A stretch of DNA of 64,000 nt from Melanocharis versteri (Eukaryota > Chordata > Aves > Passeriformes > Melanocharitidae), in contig VZTG01000380.1 in assembly GCA_013397845.1 (NCBI GenBank), positions 124,001 to 188,000 on the forward strand, in the 5' to 3' direction. Position numbers and translations under genes: made by a program. Below are positions 11,246-24,145 of this stretch, piece after piece. The notes beneath the pieces are model-generated. The model was not told the DNA's origin. It was given only the letters and a program-made list of their open reading frames with translations, and made no database searches. The stretch's first letter is position 1. Every line of letters starts with the position of its first letter.

Positions 11246-13756
11246 TGTCTGCTTTACTCAAAAAACCCCTTCATCTTAGATGCTGTGCTTTAGCAAATGT
11301 AGTTCTGCTTCTCTCTTCCTCCCTGTACACATACATATCAAGAAAGAGAGAAATGTACGGGTTAATGTAGAGAAATTCCAAGCCAGTGATAGAAAAACAT
11401 CGATCTTCAAGAAAATTTTAGAAGAGATCACAGATTAGATTCCTGAACTTTTTGAAGTCAAAGGGAGTTTTGTAATTTTCTTCAATGGATCAAAAATTTT
11501 ACCCACACATATTTAAGGCTGTAAAATTTGGAACTTAAGCTGCCTTTGAATCAAGTGTAGAAATTTCTTTAAATCTTGTTCTAAAGTTTTAGAGAGAAAA
11601 AATATTTGGAACTGGAAAAAAACCCAAAAAGAACTGAAAAAGGGGAGCATTCTCAGTTTTTTTTTTCTGTAAACACTTTTCTAATTTGATTTAAAAAATG
11701 GGGTGTGACCTTCATGAAAATTCATCTCAATTTTTTGATTAACAGCAGATCTTTATAATGGTTTAATTTTAACCCATTCATGTAACTCTGTTCATACAAC
11801 TTTGGTTAATACTCAAGTTGAATGCAGCTAAGAACACAAAAAGAAAGAAAATGTTTCCTAAAAATATACTCCATTAGTCACATTTACTAAACTGTAAGAC
11901 ATGCGTCTACAAACCCTTAGAAAAAGGGAAGGAGTAGTTTTGATCCATGTGAAATAGTAAATTCAGCTGAAAAGACATAGAAATTATTATGCTAGAGCAA
12001 CTGGGCTCTTAATCCAGTCTTTTTAATAGAAACTGAAAAAGAACACATCCTACTTTTAATATTTGCAAATTGCTTAGTTGGGGAGAGTTATTTTTGCTGT
12101 TGGCAACAGTTTAGTTAGGATGTGGTTTTTTTAAGCTTTAGTTCTGCAATAGGTATTTAGAACCAATGTGTTAACATTTGCTTTGCTTGTTCAAATAATG
12201 CTTATTTTACCCTGTATTAAGTCTTGTCTGATCAACTCAGAGAATTTTTTTCACTGTGTACCTCAATATAAAAACTAATATTGATGGTGTGACTTTCTCA
12301 TCAACTTTTCCTTAGGAAGCAACAAGTCTTGTTTTGTTACCTGGCATGGAGGGACTAAACAAGGAGAGTGAGACAAAGCGCCTTTTATCATGGTCTAGTA
12401 TAGCATGTGCCATCTTCGTGCCGTGCCTATCCCATGGACTTCCTTCTTGTGGATCTTGACTACGTCCTATCAGTCAGTCTGAAATCCATGCTGAAGATCC
12501 TGCTTGGAAAGGCAAATTTCTTAGTGATGATGTGTCTTATGGAAGTGCCTCTAGACCTTTTCCAGAGTCTCAAAGAATTCATCAGAATGGTCTAGCATGC
12601 ACATTACACATTTCTTATCCACTGTAAAAAAAATGGTATGGAAACCACTGAAACATCTGATTTTGCTACGCTCTCATCGGTTCATGTAATTAGATCATTG
12701 CAGGGTTTTTGGGTAGGACAGGATTCAGTTACCTAAAAGTAATTTTGCTGGTGCCATTTGAAACACTCTGGTGATCTAAGCCCCCTACAAGGGGCTGGAA
12801 AAGATTATACACTTCAGAGAAATTTGTACCCTTCTTGCTTCTCAGTATGAAACCCAAGATACCAGTGGCAAGTAAAATGGTCCAAACCTCCACCATTGCA
12901 CATCTAAATCCTATATCGAGTGGTTGGACACCTGAATCACTCTTTAGTCTCAGGGATACCGTCTGCATCCGTGCAGAGTAAAGCAGCTTAACCACCTAGA
13001 TTTTGGTGGTCATAACCTCTAAATGAATCCCACTCTTGTTGCCTTGACTCCCATTAAAGACAACTCTTCTCAAGTGAGATTCACCTGCACTATTTGATAT
13101 GTTTGCCTCCAGATATTTTCATTCTGAAACTTCCTGTTTCTTGTTAGTTGTTATTGAGGGATGCTATATACATGTGTCTGATTTTTGTGTATTCCACCCC
13201 ATTTGTGTTTGGTGGCTCAGCAGTGCAGCTTAACAATTCAGATTGGTTTTGACATGGAAAGTATTGAATCTCGTTGTCAACAAGATGCACGATACATCAA
13301 ATTAAATGTCTTTCAAATAATGAGTAAATGAGAGTCTATCATAACCTACCTGCATGTTTTGTAGATTAAAAAGCATTCCAATTATTTTTGGTGATGATTT
13401 GCTGTTATTACTTATCACACCTTAATTATGGCTACTTACATTGCTTTTCCAATTTCTGTCTCTCATATTCAGCATGTATTATTCTTCCCTGGGCAATATT
13501 GTTATTGTGCAGCATAGTGATTAAGTAAATATGCATGTTTCAGTAAATTAGCCCTTCCCTCTAGCTAAAGAGGACTGGAAAAGAAGTAAAGAAGAATAGA
13601 AATTGAAAAATCATTGCTCAAACATCAAACATTAAGAACTTGTTAAATTTCTAGCTCAGGAGAACTGGATGTAATATACCTGCATTCAAAAATTAAACCC
13701 ACTGTAATAATCTAGAGGAGTGTGAGGAAAATTTTCCCACTTTTCTTGTTCTTTAT
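11246..13756. other. Non-coding stretch with a possible unrecognised old repeat
   Basis: Mostly AT-rich sequence. Two less AT-rich blocks, about 12320-12600 and 12720-13080, have the look of ancient repeats, and the second contains an 88-codon minus-strand frame. I cannot assign either to a family. Confidence 0.35.
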
Positions 13757-13758
13757 CT

Positions 13759-13792
13759 TATATTAATATATATTTTTATATATATATATATA
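13759..13792. repeat. (TA)n-rich low-complexity tract
   Basis: A run of TATATA words, interrupted once by TTTTT, with the longest pure stretch at the right end. Confidence 0.8.
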
Positions 13793-14074
13793 ACTACATG
13801 CTCTAGTTTTATTTAGGATTTGTAAGTTTCTTAATGTGCAAATGGTTTCTGAGATATGTATGTATAACTGCTGTAGTTTTTGTTCAGTATAGTAATCCTA
13901 CTCTAATGTAAAAGCTTTTTCTTTCATTAGTAAGTATTTACATCCTCTGTGTAGAAAGCCCAAGGAAGATATTATTTGTCATTAACTTGATTTTATATTA
14001 AACCAAGTTATATTAATCATCTTGCAGATATTCTCAGCATGTCTAGAAGTAATTAAAATAAGTATGTACCTTAC

Positions 14075-14148
14075 GATGAGGAGCTTTTTCACAGATTTTG
14101 ATTTAGCAGCTTTGCCAGTAGTCAAAGGATCAGAACATCGGTAGAAAG
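14075..14148 (-). other. Candidate short exon, unidentified protein
   Basis: A pyrimidine-rich acceptor (GTGTTTTATTCCTCAG) ends at 14149 on the minus strand. The 74-base piece has two bases plus 24 open codons, including CSDPLTTGKAAKSKSVKKLL, then GTAAGG at the donor. A second donor, GTACAT, lies five bases further on. The peptide is lysine-rich. Its start phase fits the end of 15531-15600 and its end phase fits the start of 7020-7253. Confidence 0.22.
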
Positions 14149-14870
14149 CTGAGGAATAAAACACTGTGTGAAGAAACACATCCTACTCCATTAGAAATGG
14201 TAAACAAATAAGAGTGAAGACAGAAAACACAGATTTGTTTTTGGGCCTACTTCATTTCCCTAGCCCATTTCTAAAACCAATCCTTCCGTGCTTATCTTAG
14301 TGCTAAGGATTGATTAACCAATGCATTTTTAAATACTCAGACCATTTAAATCAGTTAGCATAGGAAGTTTTTGGCATAAATCTGCTTAAGAACTGCATGT
14401 TCTTTTTTCATTTAAATTTTGAATGCAAGGCACTACCTTATCTAAATAAATTAAGAAGAAAACCCAGGCTTATCATGCAGAATGCCATAAATCTTCTTTG
14501 GAAAATGGAAAAGTCTCATGCAGAATTTTGTATAGGAGTGGAAAATGATGCAGTGCAATTATTCCTTAAGAAAAATAAGCAAAACCCCACTAAAAGTATT
14601 TTAAAAGTGCAACCAGGCTTTTTGTTGTAAGCTACAGCGGTGAACATGTAACAAGGGAGCTCTGCTGTTACCTTTTTATTCTTTAGATGGAGTTGGAAAA
14701 GTCTCTCCCTGTCCAAAGGCCCTGTTTCACAGGCTGCTTTCCAAGGACTCGCTGACCTTGGTGAGAATGAGATGCAGTATTTCTGTAACTGCAAAGGAAT
14801 GGGACATCAGTTTGTTGGAGCCACACACACGTGGTTTATTTTACTGTTGACATCTAAAGTAACTAAGGCG

Positions 14871-15356
14871 CTAAAGACCAAACCTAAAGTTCCGAATTAC
14901 AATGCAAGATTGAAAGGCATACATGCAAAACGCTTTGATGTTTTCTGTCTGAAAATCAGAAGCCTTAACTGATTCTGTCAGGAGTGACGAAGTGGTCTTC
15001 ACAGAGAACCTGGTTGCTGTAATGGTAACACGACTGGAAGCAACAGAGATGAAAATTCCATTTTGTTGAACCACCAAGGGCAGGCTGAACACAGATGGGA
15101 AAAGCATGTTCTCTGGCTGTGACTTTTGCTTGATAATGCTGCCTGCAAAGAAACCCAAGTGGATGTTTGGACCACAGATCATAACAGCCTTCACTTCTAT
15201 GTGTTTCCTCGAATTGCCAGATAACTTTATAGTTACATACTGTAGATAATAAGCAGCTGTTTTTGCCTGTGTCACAAATTTTTGGAAATTTGTGTATGGA
15301 TGGCCCTGGCTAGAAGAAAGCATCAAATCGTATTTGTTATGGTTGTATGACCAGAC
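14871..15356 (-). other. Long open frame (161 codons), unidentified; possible exon
   Basis: From a possible acceptor (GAGGAGGCAG, before 15356) the minus strand stays open to TAG at 14871. The peptide begins VWSYNHNKYDLMLSSSQGHP and includes TAAYYLQYVTIKLSG, ICGPNIHLGFFAGSIIKQK and VVQQNGIFISVASSRVTI. The alternation of hydrophobic and polar residues suggests beta strands, as in Ig-like or similar domains, but this is only an impression. A stronger acceptor 27 bases upstream would put TGA directly in frame, and no clear donor is visible. It could be a terminal exon, a relic or a chance frame. Confidence 0.22.
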
Positions 15357-15530
15357 CTGCCTCCTCTTTCACTGCATTTTGTATTGTAAGAGAGAAAAAA
15401 ATTTTGTGCATCCATAGAAGCCCTTAGAAGATAAGAACATTTTCCTCAACCTTGTTTTTTTTTTCTTTATTTACAAGTGTGTGGTATCTCTGCCTTGTCT
15501 GTCCTATTTCCTCTCACTAAGTCTCCCCAC

Positions 15531-15600
15531 CATTATGGGCTGCTTCCTTCATGCCCCACACATTGGTCTTTGAGAAATCCAGTAATAGCTCATATACTTT
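15531..15600 (-). other. Candidate short exon next to a duplicated acceptor region
   Basis: On the minus strand TTAACTTTCTGTGTGCAAAG ends at 15601 and is followed by 23 open codons plus one base, beginning KVYELLLDFSKTNVWGMKEA, then GTGGGG at a possible donor. The pyrimidine-rich stretch upstream is part of the 19-base tandem duplication at 15605-15642. The donor is only fair. Confidence 0.2.
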
Positions 15601-15604
15601 CTTT

Positions 15605-15642
15605 GCACACAGAAAGTTAAATTGCACACAGAAAGTTAAATT
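15605..15642. repeat. Perfect 19-bp tandem duplication
   Basis: The unit GCACACAGAAAGTTAAATT occurs twice back to back without a mismatch. The lack of divergence suggests a young duplication or replication slippage. Confidence 0.9.
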
Positions 15643-16349
15643 GCTGTGTCTTTTTTGCATTGACAACTTATTGATCAAGAAAATATCAAAATAGAGAGCA
15701 AGATATGACATTTTAGTACAACAAAATTCAATAGTCCTTCTTGTGATATTTCCCTGAGCTGGAGAATACTAATACAGAATGAAGGTGAAGGGCAGGAACA
15801 GATGTGTCAGTGGAGCATAACAAATCCACAGCAAGGGCTTAGTTTTACTGAAATTCATTTGCTATTTTATATCTGCAGTCATTCTAAGCACAGTTACCTT
15901 AGGAATAAAATTGACACAAACACAAGAGATGCTCATTATGAATCAGAAAATTATTCTGAGCTGAGACAGATTTGTTTACAAAGTCTGAGACTGGCAATCC
16001 TGAAAGTAGGAGTTTTGTATGGTCTTTTAAGAAATATTTCTTTTGTAATGACAGACGAAGTTGAAACACCTTTGAGTTCAACTTGTTAGTCCAGTTTGAC
16101 AAGGAAAACATGAGACCAGTATCAGCTACCCTGCCCTTGGTTGGGAATCTGTGATGTGAAGACAAAAGGAGAACTACTAATACTAACAAACGCTAATGTA
16201 TTCAAAGAATGGACTTTCCCAACATTTGTCCTGCTGCCTTATCTTAACCTAGATGCTTTAAGCATAGATAGTTCGAAGGAATACTCTGGGTGAGTGGTAC
16301 ATCATTCTCTGCAGAGCTTGTTTCTTCCTGTGGTAGTGTGTAGGGGAGA

Positions 16350-16645
16350 TGCCCCAGACTTCTCACAAGAGCACGGCTACAGGACAGGAGGCAATAGCCA
16401 CGAGTTGCAACAGGGGAAACTTTGACCAGGTATTAGAAAAACAGAAATCTGGGACGATGATTGGGCATTGGCACAGATTATCCAGAGAGGCTGAGAAATC
16501 TTCATTGTTGGAACACAATTGTCAGAACGCAATGAGGCAAAGCCTTGTGCCTGCTGAGCTAATTGACCCTGCTCTGAACGGGCCTTGCACCAGATGACCG
16601 GCAGGATCTTGTTCAGCTTCTGTTGTTCTGTAATTCCGTGGATCC
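16350..16645 (+). mobile_element. CR1 LINE 3' end, plus strand, diverged
   Basis: The order of blocks fits a CR1 3' end: CAGGAGGCAATAGCCACGAG and a GGGAAACTTTGACCAGGTAT segment, the ORF2 end TGGGCATTGGCACAGATTAT with CCAGAGAGGCTG, then GACCCTGCTCTGAACGGGCC, CACCAGATGACCGGCAGGAT, and a worn tail TTCTGTAATTCCGTGGATCC. The copy is older than 3438-3712, since about every fifth base differs from what I expect. Nothing in it is coding. Confidence 0.75.
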
Positions 16646-18276
16646 AAGGCTGAGCTAAACCCATGAGCTTTTACTTACCTGGTTATCTGCCCTATCTTTT
16701 TGCTTGTTCTTTTTGCTTTTACAGTCTAGTCAAGAGAAGATACCTAAAATTTCTACGTAACTCTTGGGCTTTTTTCCAGCCTTAAATTCAAGCTTCTTGT
16801 CTCCATTGTTAAGCATCTCCAAGGTATTATCCTGTTTATGTCATCATCTCTGTCAAGAGTTAATGTGTTCCAGTTCTCTCTGACCTAATCCACTAGATTT
16901 ATCCCACATAAAGTGCAACCGAAAAAATTAAAATCTCCCTGTTCAAAGGAACCAAGAACTATTTCTTTTATTTCAGGAAAAGCCTTTGATCTAATGAACT
17001 GAACTCTTAGAAAAACTTTGCATGGGGTCAAAACTTCCAAGCAGGAGTGGTATGGTTTTGTTTTATTGCAATTGAACCAGTCAACATAAAGAAATAGCAA
17101 TAGACACCCACAGAGCCAGTTTTTGCCACTGGTAATAGCAACACAATAGAATAGGAGTATTTTCTCTTTGAAAATCAATCACAATATATGTCACTGAGCT
17201 GTAGACAACCTTTTCTAAAAATCAAGTAAATCTAGCAGATCTTAGCAAAATGTGAGATTCATTTTTATAAATTCATAATGTCACATATTAAATCAAAATA
17301 CCATAGTACATATTTTGCAGACTGGAGGTACAGCTGAGAGGCAGAAGGGAATAAAAGATTTGGGAATTAGAGTTAGTAAGGAAGAAAATAAAATTTCATG
17401 TGCAGCAAAATGAGTTCTTCAGATTCTGTCTGGCTTCCTGGAAACCAGGAATTCTGGTAAAGAATACAGATTAAGGAAGAGTATCTTGAGTGTGTGTGTT
17501 TCAGACAGACATATCTTAGCAACCATGATTTTTAAGGAAAAAGCATTAAACTGGATCAAAGGTCCAGTGAGTTTTGAGTACTTAAATGACTATTTTTTAT
17601 GACACAAGATTTAAATCACTTGTATAAAAAAGCCAGACCATAGTGGGAAACTTTGTGAATGACTGAATCAATGAAAAGAAGAGTGTTTTGTTAAAATGCC
17701 AACTTCCTAAATAAGCTTCTGAAAGTAGGATGGGCAAACCTATTAACAACTGAGGGAACACATCCAAAGTCATATTTCAAAGACCAACAAATTTCCTCAC
17801 TTGCCTGTTAGTCTTGCTGTATGTTTCCAACACCTGGGAAGGCATATAGTCACTCTGAATATATTTTATAGGGAATACTGCTTAAGTAACAGACATTAGA
17901 GTTGTTTATCCCAGTACGAACGAAAATTTGTGAGGTAGCTCAGCTTATGAATAACAACACCCAGAATGATTGTTATAAATTTTCTGTCTGTAATGCAATA
18001 AAGATTGCATATAAATGTAATTATTTTATATAAGGAAAATGGTTTTGTTTTGTTTTCTTGAAGATCATTTCATCAAAACTATTTCAAGTGAATAAAAGAG
18101 CAGGGGAATGATCAGTTTTAATCAGTGAAGGGAAAGTAGCCCTGATGTTCAAATGAAAGCTGGAATTTGAGCAGCCTTCTCTGTAACAGCTCAGCATATT
18201 GAAAAATTCTGCTAGGTTGCTTGTAGTACTATAGATCATAATCAGAAAGATCACATGTTTATTTATATCTATCTAT

Positions 18277-18297
18277 ACACACACACACTCACACACA
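18277..18297. repeat. (AC)n microsatellite
   Basis: Six AC units, a TC interruption and four more units, preceded by degenerate TCTA words. Confidence 0.85.
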
Positions 18298-21200
18298 AAT
18301 GTATATACAGGTCATCACGGTGCACTAAGCAATGTTACAGGATTTCATCAGAGGATACAGATTTCTTCCTGTGGTCAAGCCTTGAAAATATTTTTGCTAA
18401 TTCATTTTTTCTTCCTGTTTTAATTATTATCCATTTTTTACTGTCCTGTATGGAATCAGTGACAGTGTCTTTATGTAAGTGATTTAGTGTCCAGATTTCC
18501 TGCTAGTGTTAAATATAATAGTGAAATTTCAAATAGCAGCATCTAAATTGTGTGCAAGTAGAGTGTGATTTAGTAAGCTATTTTTAGTGGTCAGTTCAAT
18601 ATCTACCCTATATACAGATACCCAGGTTCAAAACTTTTCAACCACATTTTATTTCTTTGTAAGCTGTTGTGGGGAGGAGAGGGCTGCTGAATAAGATATC
18701 ATCTACTATTTCATATCTGTCCAGGGTCTTCTTTCCTGAACCTCATAAAGATACTGCTGCCAGTCTTTTGAAAATTCCCACCTCCCAGATTCCAGGATTG
18801 TCAGGGAATTTATTGAAACCATTCTGATGTGCTGTTGTTCACAAAACTTTCATAATGAAATGTATCTTTTTTATCACTACAGTGTGATTCTTCCAGCTCT
18901 GTGATTTTGCAAGGGGAAAATACTTCCGGGCAAATTAACTGGCAGAGCTAGGGAAGGAGGTCAGTATCTGGTTAGCATTATATTTTAGATGCTTTTCTGT
19001 TGAAACTGTTTTGCCCTTTTTCAGATCTGATCACAAGTTCCCAGTACATAACAGCTCTCTGAAAAAGCCTGCATTTATGAAGGAGTTTGTCCAGGACACG
19101 GTCAGGCTGTTTCATCACTGGGGGGTTCTCTGAGAAGGGTGAGTTACTGAAGAAGGCAATGACTCACCGAGAAGCATTTTAGCGATGATCAGTTTCAACT
19201 ATGTTTTGGAAGACAAAGACAGTGTTTGTCAATCTGTTTAAAGAGCTTCCCAGTGAGAAGTTAAATACATTTGTGGGAATTGAGTTTCTTTTTCCACAAG
19301 TAAACACTGTAAATCATGGACAGAAAGCCACAGAAAATGAGAAATAAATAGGTACGTTATACCTCAAATTCTGGGGTTGAAGTTTCCACAACACCTAGAA
19401 AATAATAATTTTATTTAATGGACATATTACTGAAGATACATAAAGATTGTTTTACCCTAGAGTTACTGCTTCTGTCATTGGTATGTGTGAACAGTGAAAG
19501 TGTCTGCCAAATGTTAATCTTTCTGCTTTCCTCCAGACAAATCCTACTGGCCATCTCGAAGTGTAGTAAGGATGAAATCTTGAAAAAAGATTTCCAAATT
19601 TCTTTGGCTGCCTTTTGAAATTATGTACTCTGTAGTTTGTGTCTTCAGCTGCCTCCTCAAGACCCTTCAGTAGCACTGGGGCTGAACCTACCTAGAACAA
19701 CTTGCATGATAATGTGTAGCTGCTTTGGAAGAAATTATTTCCCTTTGCGATCAATCCAGCAGTTGACTGGGGAGGTTGTATGCATTTGGACTGGTGTGTT
19801 AGTCTTCCAGAGGAGGATTTCTGTGTCTTTCTCTGTATTTTCCTGGCTTTTAAATACTGTCTGTTCCCTTCTAGGTTTCCCCAGAAATCCTCCTGTCTTG
19901 TTTGACTTTTTCCTTCATCTTTGGTAAGACGTGGGCAAAATTAAGCAAGGGAGATTTTTTCCTCTATGTTTTCAGGAGAGAGGAGGCTGTAGATTATGGT
20001 AAATGTCTCTGTCCAGAAAGACCAATAAAGAAGGGACCCAAAATCTTCTATTCTTCTGTGCTCAGCCAGCTGGGTGATACAGGCTTTCTGGGAAGGAAAG
20101 AGTGGTAGGTGTAGGAGGTGGGAGAGGGGCAAACGTGCTGTTGAGTAGGTTGGGCTGTTTCACAGCTAGAGCCACAGCTTTTTTCAACAAGAGAGAACTC
20201 TAAATGCATTAGTGAGCCATTTGGTTCAGAGAAAATAAAAGATGTGAAGAAATAAAAGAGAAAAACCACTCCCCCCCTTCTTTCACATTTGAACACACTG
20301 GATAGATATTCATTATAATCCATTAACCTACTCATAGCCTTTCATTAGAGCCCTTGGGAGACTGGAATATTTTTGGCAATGTACTGTTATGAAAAATACA
20401 AGCTAAAAATCCACATAATTTCTCCCTTCCCAGAAATTGGAGCGGTCATATAGAAATTTAAATCTTTTCTCTGAGCATACCAAGAAGAGTGTGAAATTGC
20501 GTGAACATCAGATATGTTTCATTCTATATTTGCATGATTTTTGTGAAGAATAAAAAAAATTCCCCATAATTTGCCATAATTTGTCTACTGAGTTAGTACT
20601 CAGTACATAAGGCACACAGTCTTTTAAATATGTGTAATTAGGAAAAAAATACTTATAGGCTGGGAGAAATAATGTTTTTTTTTTAAAAAGGTAGTTCAAA
20701 AAACAGGCAGGATTAAACACTGTTTGAACTGGTAAATTCTTCTGATTACTACAGAACTCTTCCCTTAGTTTCATTGAAGGCATCTGCAGTGTCACACAAG
20801 AACTTTCTGACCTTTCTAGTTTACGTGGTAGCACATTGTTTTCCAGGTTCAGCCTGAGTCGCTGCTATGATGCTTTACATTATTTACCTTAACATTTTTT
20901 AAAGGACCTACAAGTTGCCCATTTAATTACCTAAGCTACCATCTTCTTAACTACTGTCAGGGATGACACCAAAGGTGATGGTGATCAACTGTGTAACGAA
21001 CAATAGCACCCATATTGTACTCAGCAGTTTTTCAAACAGTTTTTGAACTATGGAGTTCTAAATTCTCCAATCAAAACCTCTGAAAAGTGGATTATAATCT
21101 TCCTTTCATTTTTGCTAGACTTCTTAATATGTTATCATTATCCCATAGACACTTTAAGAAATTATATTAAGCATCTCTATTCCTATTTCTGTGCCTTAAT

Positions 21201-23075
21201 CTAAGCAAGGACAAATTTTTTTACAAAATACCCCCTTCCAGATACCTTTTTGAAGGCCATACATTTGACTTGGAAAAGGTGCTGCAAATTTGTGGGGAAA
21301 ATAAAATTGGAAACACTTTAAATTTTACATGTAATAGGCGAGATTTTATGTCTGCTGAAATAATTCTGATTTCTCTTGTGGCAACTGGATTATCTAAATT
21401 TAATACTGAGAGCTTGCATTGTTTAACATGTAAACTATGGATGTTCAATGTTTTAGCAGCAGATCGTGTTTGAGCCATTGCAGAAGTACTATAAAAATAT
21501 AGTAAAAGATATCTGGAAGACATTAGAACACTGGTACCACAATTATGGTTTTAAAATACTGTATTCAAAGCTTTCTTTTTACTTGAAATTGACCTCTTAT
21601 TAACTAAATTAACACATTTTGCTTTATGGTCATGGGTTAAGAATGACACCTTTTAACTGTTTCAGCTCTGAAATGTGTTTTGGCCACATTTAGAGAAATC
21701 CATGGTGAAAATATGCTGGTAGGAAGCCTCAGACAGAAATACGCCCTATTTTTTCAATTCAGTTATTTTTTGTAGCTGAGAGATGCTATACAAATGAATT
21801 ATCAGAACATATATCTTGTGGCAGCAATATTCTATCCTTCTTTCTAATGGCTATTTTTATAATTTCCAACAGCTCTTTGTGAGTTCAGAATTGTTAGTAT
21901 CAGCTGCTGGGTAAGAAAATTTCATTGATTTTCCACAAGGTGGCACGTAAGAATCAGTCTGTATTTTAATTAATATAATTCAGTTAATGTACACTTGGTA
22001 AATGTCAAATGCATGTGCATACTCAGTAAAGAAGGAATACATTCCTAGTACGGGGTGTACTGTAAATGGCAATTTAAATACAGCATAGCAAGGGCTGCTC
22101 TATCACTTGCTGAATTATGGAGTTGACTACTATTGTAGAATAGCTTATCGAAATAAAATCTAACCTAAACATGTCACAGTTACTTGTATCATGAAATGAG
22201 ATGAAAAACTGATTCACATAATGAGATCCCATGGAATTGTCCAGGAATTAACTTAAGAGAAGTTATTTATTCATGATTCGGTATTATTTATTCATGCTTA
22301 TATTTAATGAAAGACAAGTATCAGTATCAGTAAGTTTCCTTAATGTAGATAAATAATTTTTTAAGTGAGCATTTAGTTATTAAAAACTCTTCATATAGCA
22401 ATTTAATTTGTCAGTTATTGTGCAGTTTCTGTGCTAGAGAACTTCCTAATCAAACCAAGAAATGGTTCTGATCCAAGTTGCCATCCAAGCAGAAAGTAGT
22501 CAAGATATTGCATATCTAAGAGTGTTAAGCTAATGAGTGGTTTCTTCTGGTGCTGGAGATCTCCAGATACTCTAAATTTCCTAGTATTACAGTAAAAAAA
22601 TAAAATTGGCTGATCTACCACCAAAAAGTTGCTACTATGGTATTTTTCAGATCTCATTTAGATACTGAGTGGGCAATAAATCTGAGAAACTCTGTGCTTG
22701 TAACAGATTTTGAGCAAAAGAGACTTTTGGCATCCAAAAACAGGCACTGATGCAATCAATAGTAAACTGTAGGCCCAGACAAATCCTACCAAGAAATAAA
22801 ATATAATTTTAAACAGACTGCAAACACTGTACACAAGGCATCTAATTTTGCAATTACTCTGCTGTGGATCTGCTTCTTTCTACAAATGTGAAATACAATC
22901 TAGCAGTATATAGCAATGTTCTCAAGTCCATATCAAAGACATATTATTGCCATCTGCTAGGAAATGTTCCCTGAAAAATTTTACCTTTTAAATTTTATTA
23001 CTCAGAAAGATTGTTTTCCCATGGGCAGTAGAAGATCAACATCATTTTAAATGGGTAGGGGACATCTATATCATA

Positions 23076-23097
23076 TCTATGCCGTATACGGCATAGA
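23076..23097. repeat. Perfect 22-bp palindrome
   Basis: The centre is GCCGTATACGGC and the outer arms add CTAT and ATAG plus one T-A pair. All 22 positions pair. It contains two CpG sites in a region otherwise poor in CpG. Confidence 0.9.
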
Positions 23098-23514
23098 GAA
23101 ATACATACAAAGGGTGAGCAGGAAGGAAAAAAAAATCACCAACATGTCTCTGATGACCAAATTCTAAATTCGGAGTCATTATGATAATTACCATTTTGTC
23201 TGAAACACTTAATATTCCTAACCCAGGAGAATGTCAACAGTGAATTGCTGAACTTGATCCGAGATTGATCATCTCTAGAACTGATTATTACTGAAATTAA
23301 TCCTTTTCCAACTAAAATTCTCAGAAGGCTACAGAGGTGTCTTGTGGCCCTGAAGGGAAGGACTTTCCAAGTTTGCTACTGAAATTTCCCCTATCTTTCT
23401 GTACAGAAAAAAATAACATTCAAAGCTCCCACATTGTAGGAAACAATCTTTCCAGGTGATGTAGAAGAGAAGACAGGAGATGATAGATGGACAAACGAGC
23501 AATTAAGAACTGTA

Positions 23515-23706
23515 ATGAGCTCAGGCATCGTGCAGAGAGTTCTACATACAGTGACAGTGGATAGCCTTGTGCACAGTGCAGCTGCTGATGTGCTGGCAAT
23601 TAGTGATCTGGAGACACTGGCCTCCTTACCCCAGCACATCACATTGACAGCTGAAGGGCAGTTAGCAGCACTGGTGGCAGAAGGATTTATAATTTTATGC
23701 CTGTGA
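23515..23706 (+). other. Open frame, unidentified, in a GC-richer block
   Basis: The plus strand is open for 63 codons, with an even amino-acid mix rich in alanine, leucine and valine (for example ADVLAISDLETLASLPQHIT). It is followed at once by a stop. On the opposite strand a 110-codon frame covers the same bases. The block is less AT-rich than its surroundings, which may account for both frames. I do not recognise the peptide. Confidence 0.12.
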
Positions 23707-23729
23707 TGACTGATGCTTGCCATTTTTCA

Positions 23730-23938
23730 CTAGAATTGCTCCCTTAGGCTGCGATACCGAATTCGAGCATCAGTTAATTTTTTCTTCTGAAAGAACTGCT
23801 GCTTCAACCACTGCCATGTGCCCAATTGCACTTCTGAAGGTGAAGAGTTGCTGAATTTGTTTCTACTGGCGGAAGATTCCATTTGATTTTTATCTTGAGG
23901 CACCAGCTCATTCACTAGCTGTCTCAAGGTGTTTGCAA
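23730..23938 (-). other. Candidate terminal exon, unidentified
   Basis: On the minus strand a good acceptor (TTACTTCATTTTCTTCAAG) ends at 23939. An open frame runs from there to TAG at 23730. It is polar and charged, with SSPSEVQLGTWQWLKQQFFQ followed by KKKLTDARIRYRSLREQF at the end. No clear donor is seen before the stop, so if real it would be a last exon. Its start phase does not fit the piece at 24146-24255 unless a weaker acceptor (CCTTGAG) is used. Confidence 0.22.
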
Positions 23939-24145
23939 CTTGAAGAAAATGAAGTAAGAACTCCCAGGGGTTGTTTTTTACCCCTTATTTCCTCACTTTC
24001 CCTGTGCACAACAGCCTGAAGCTAGGGCGGCAGAGGTGTGAGATACAGTAGAGCATGGACTGGCTGTTTTCACAGCTTTTTCTCAACGGTATGCCAGAAG
24101 CTGCATGTGCCTCCTTGGAATATTTTCACTGCAATGACTTTGTAC

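Larger units (their letters stand above)
16646..23390. other. Long AT-rich non-coding stretch
   Basis: About 6.7 kb without a recognised repeat family or a well-supported exon, apart from the small repeats listed separately. A consensus-like minus-strand splice donor (ACCAG followed by GTAAGT) sits at about 16673-16681, but no open exon precedes it. Confidence 0.4.
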
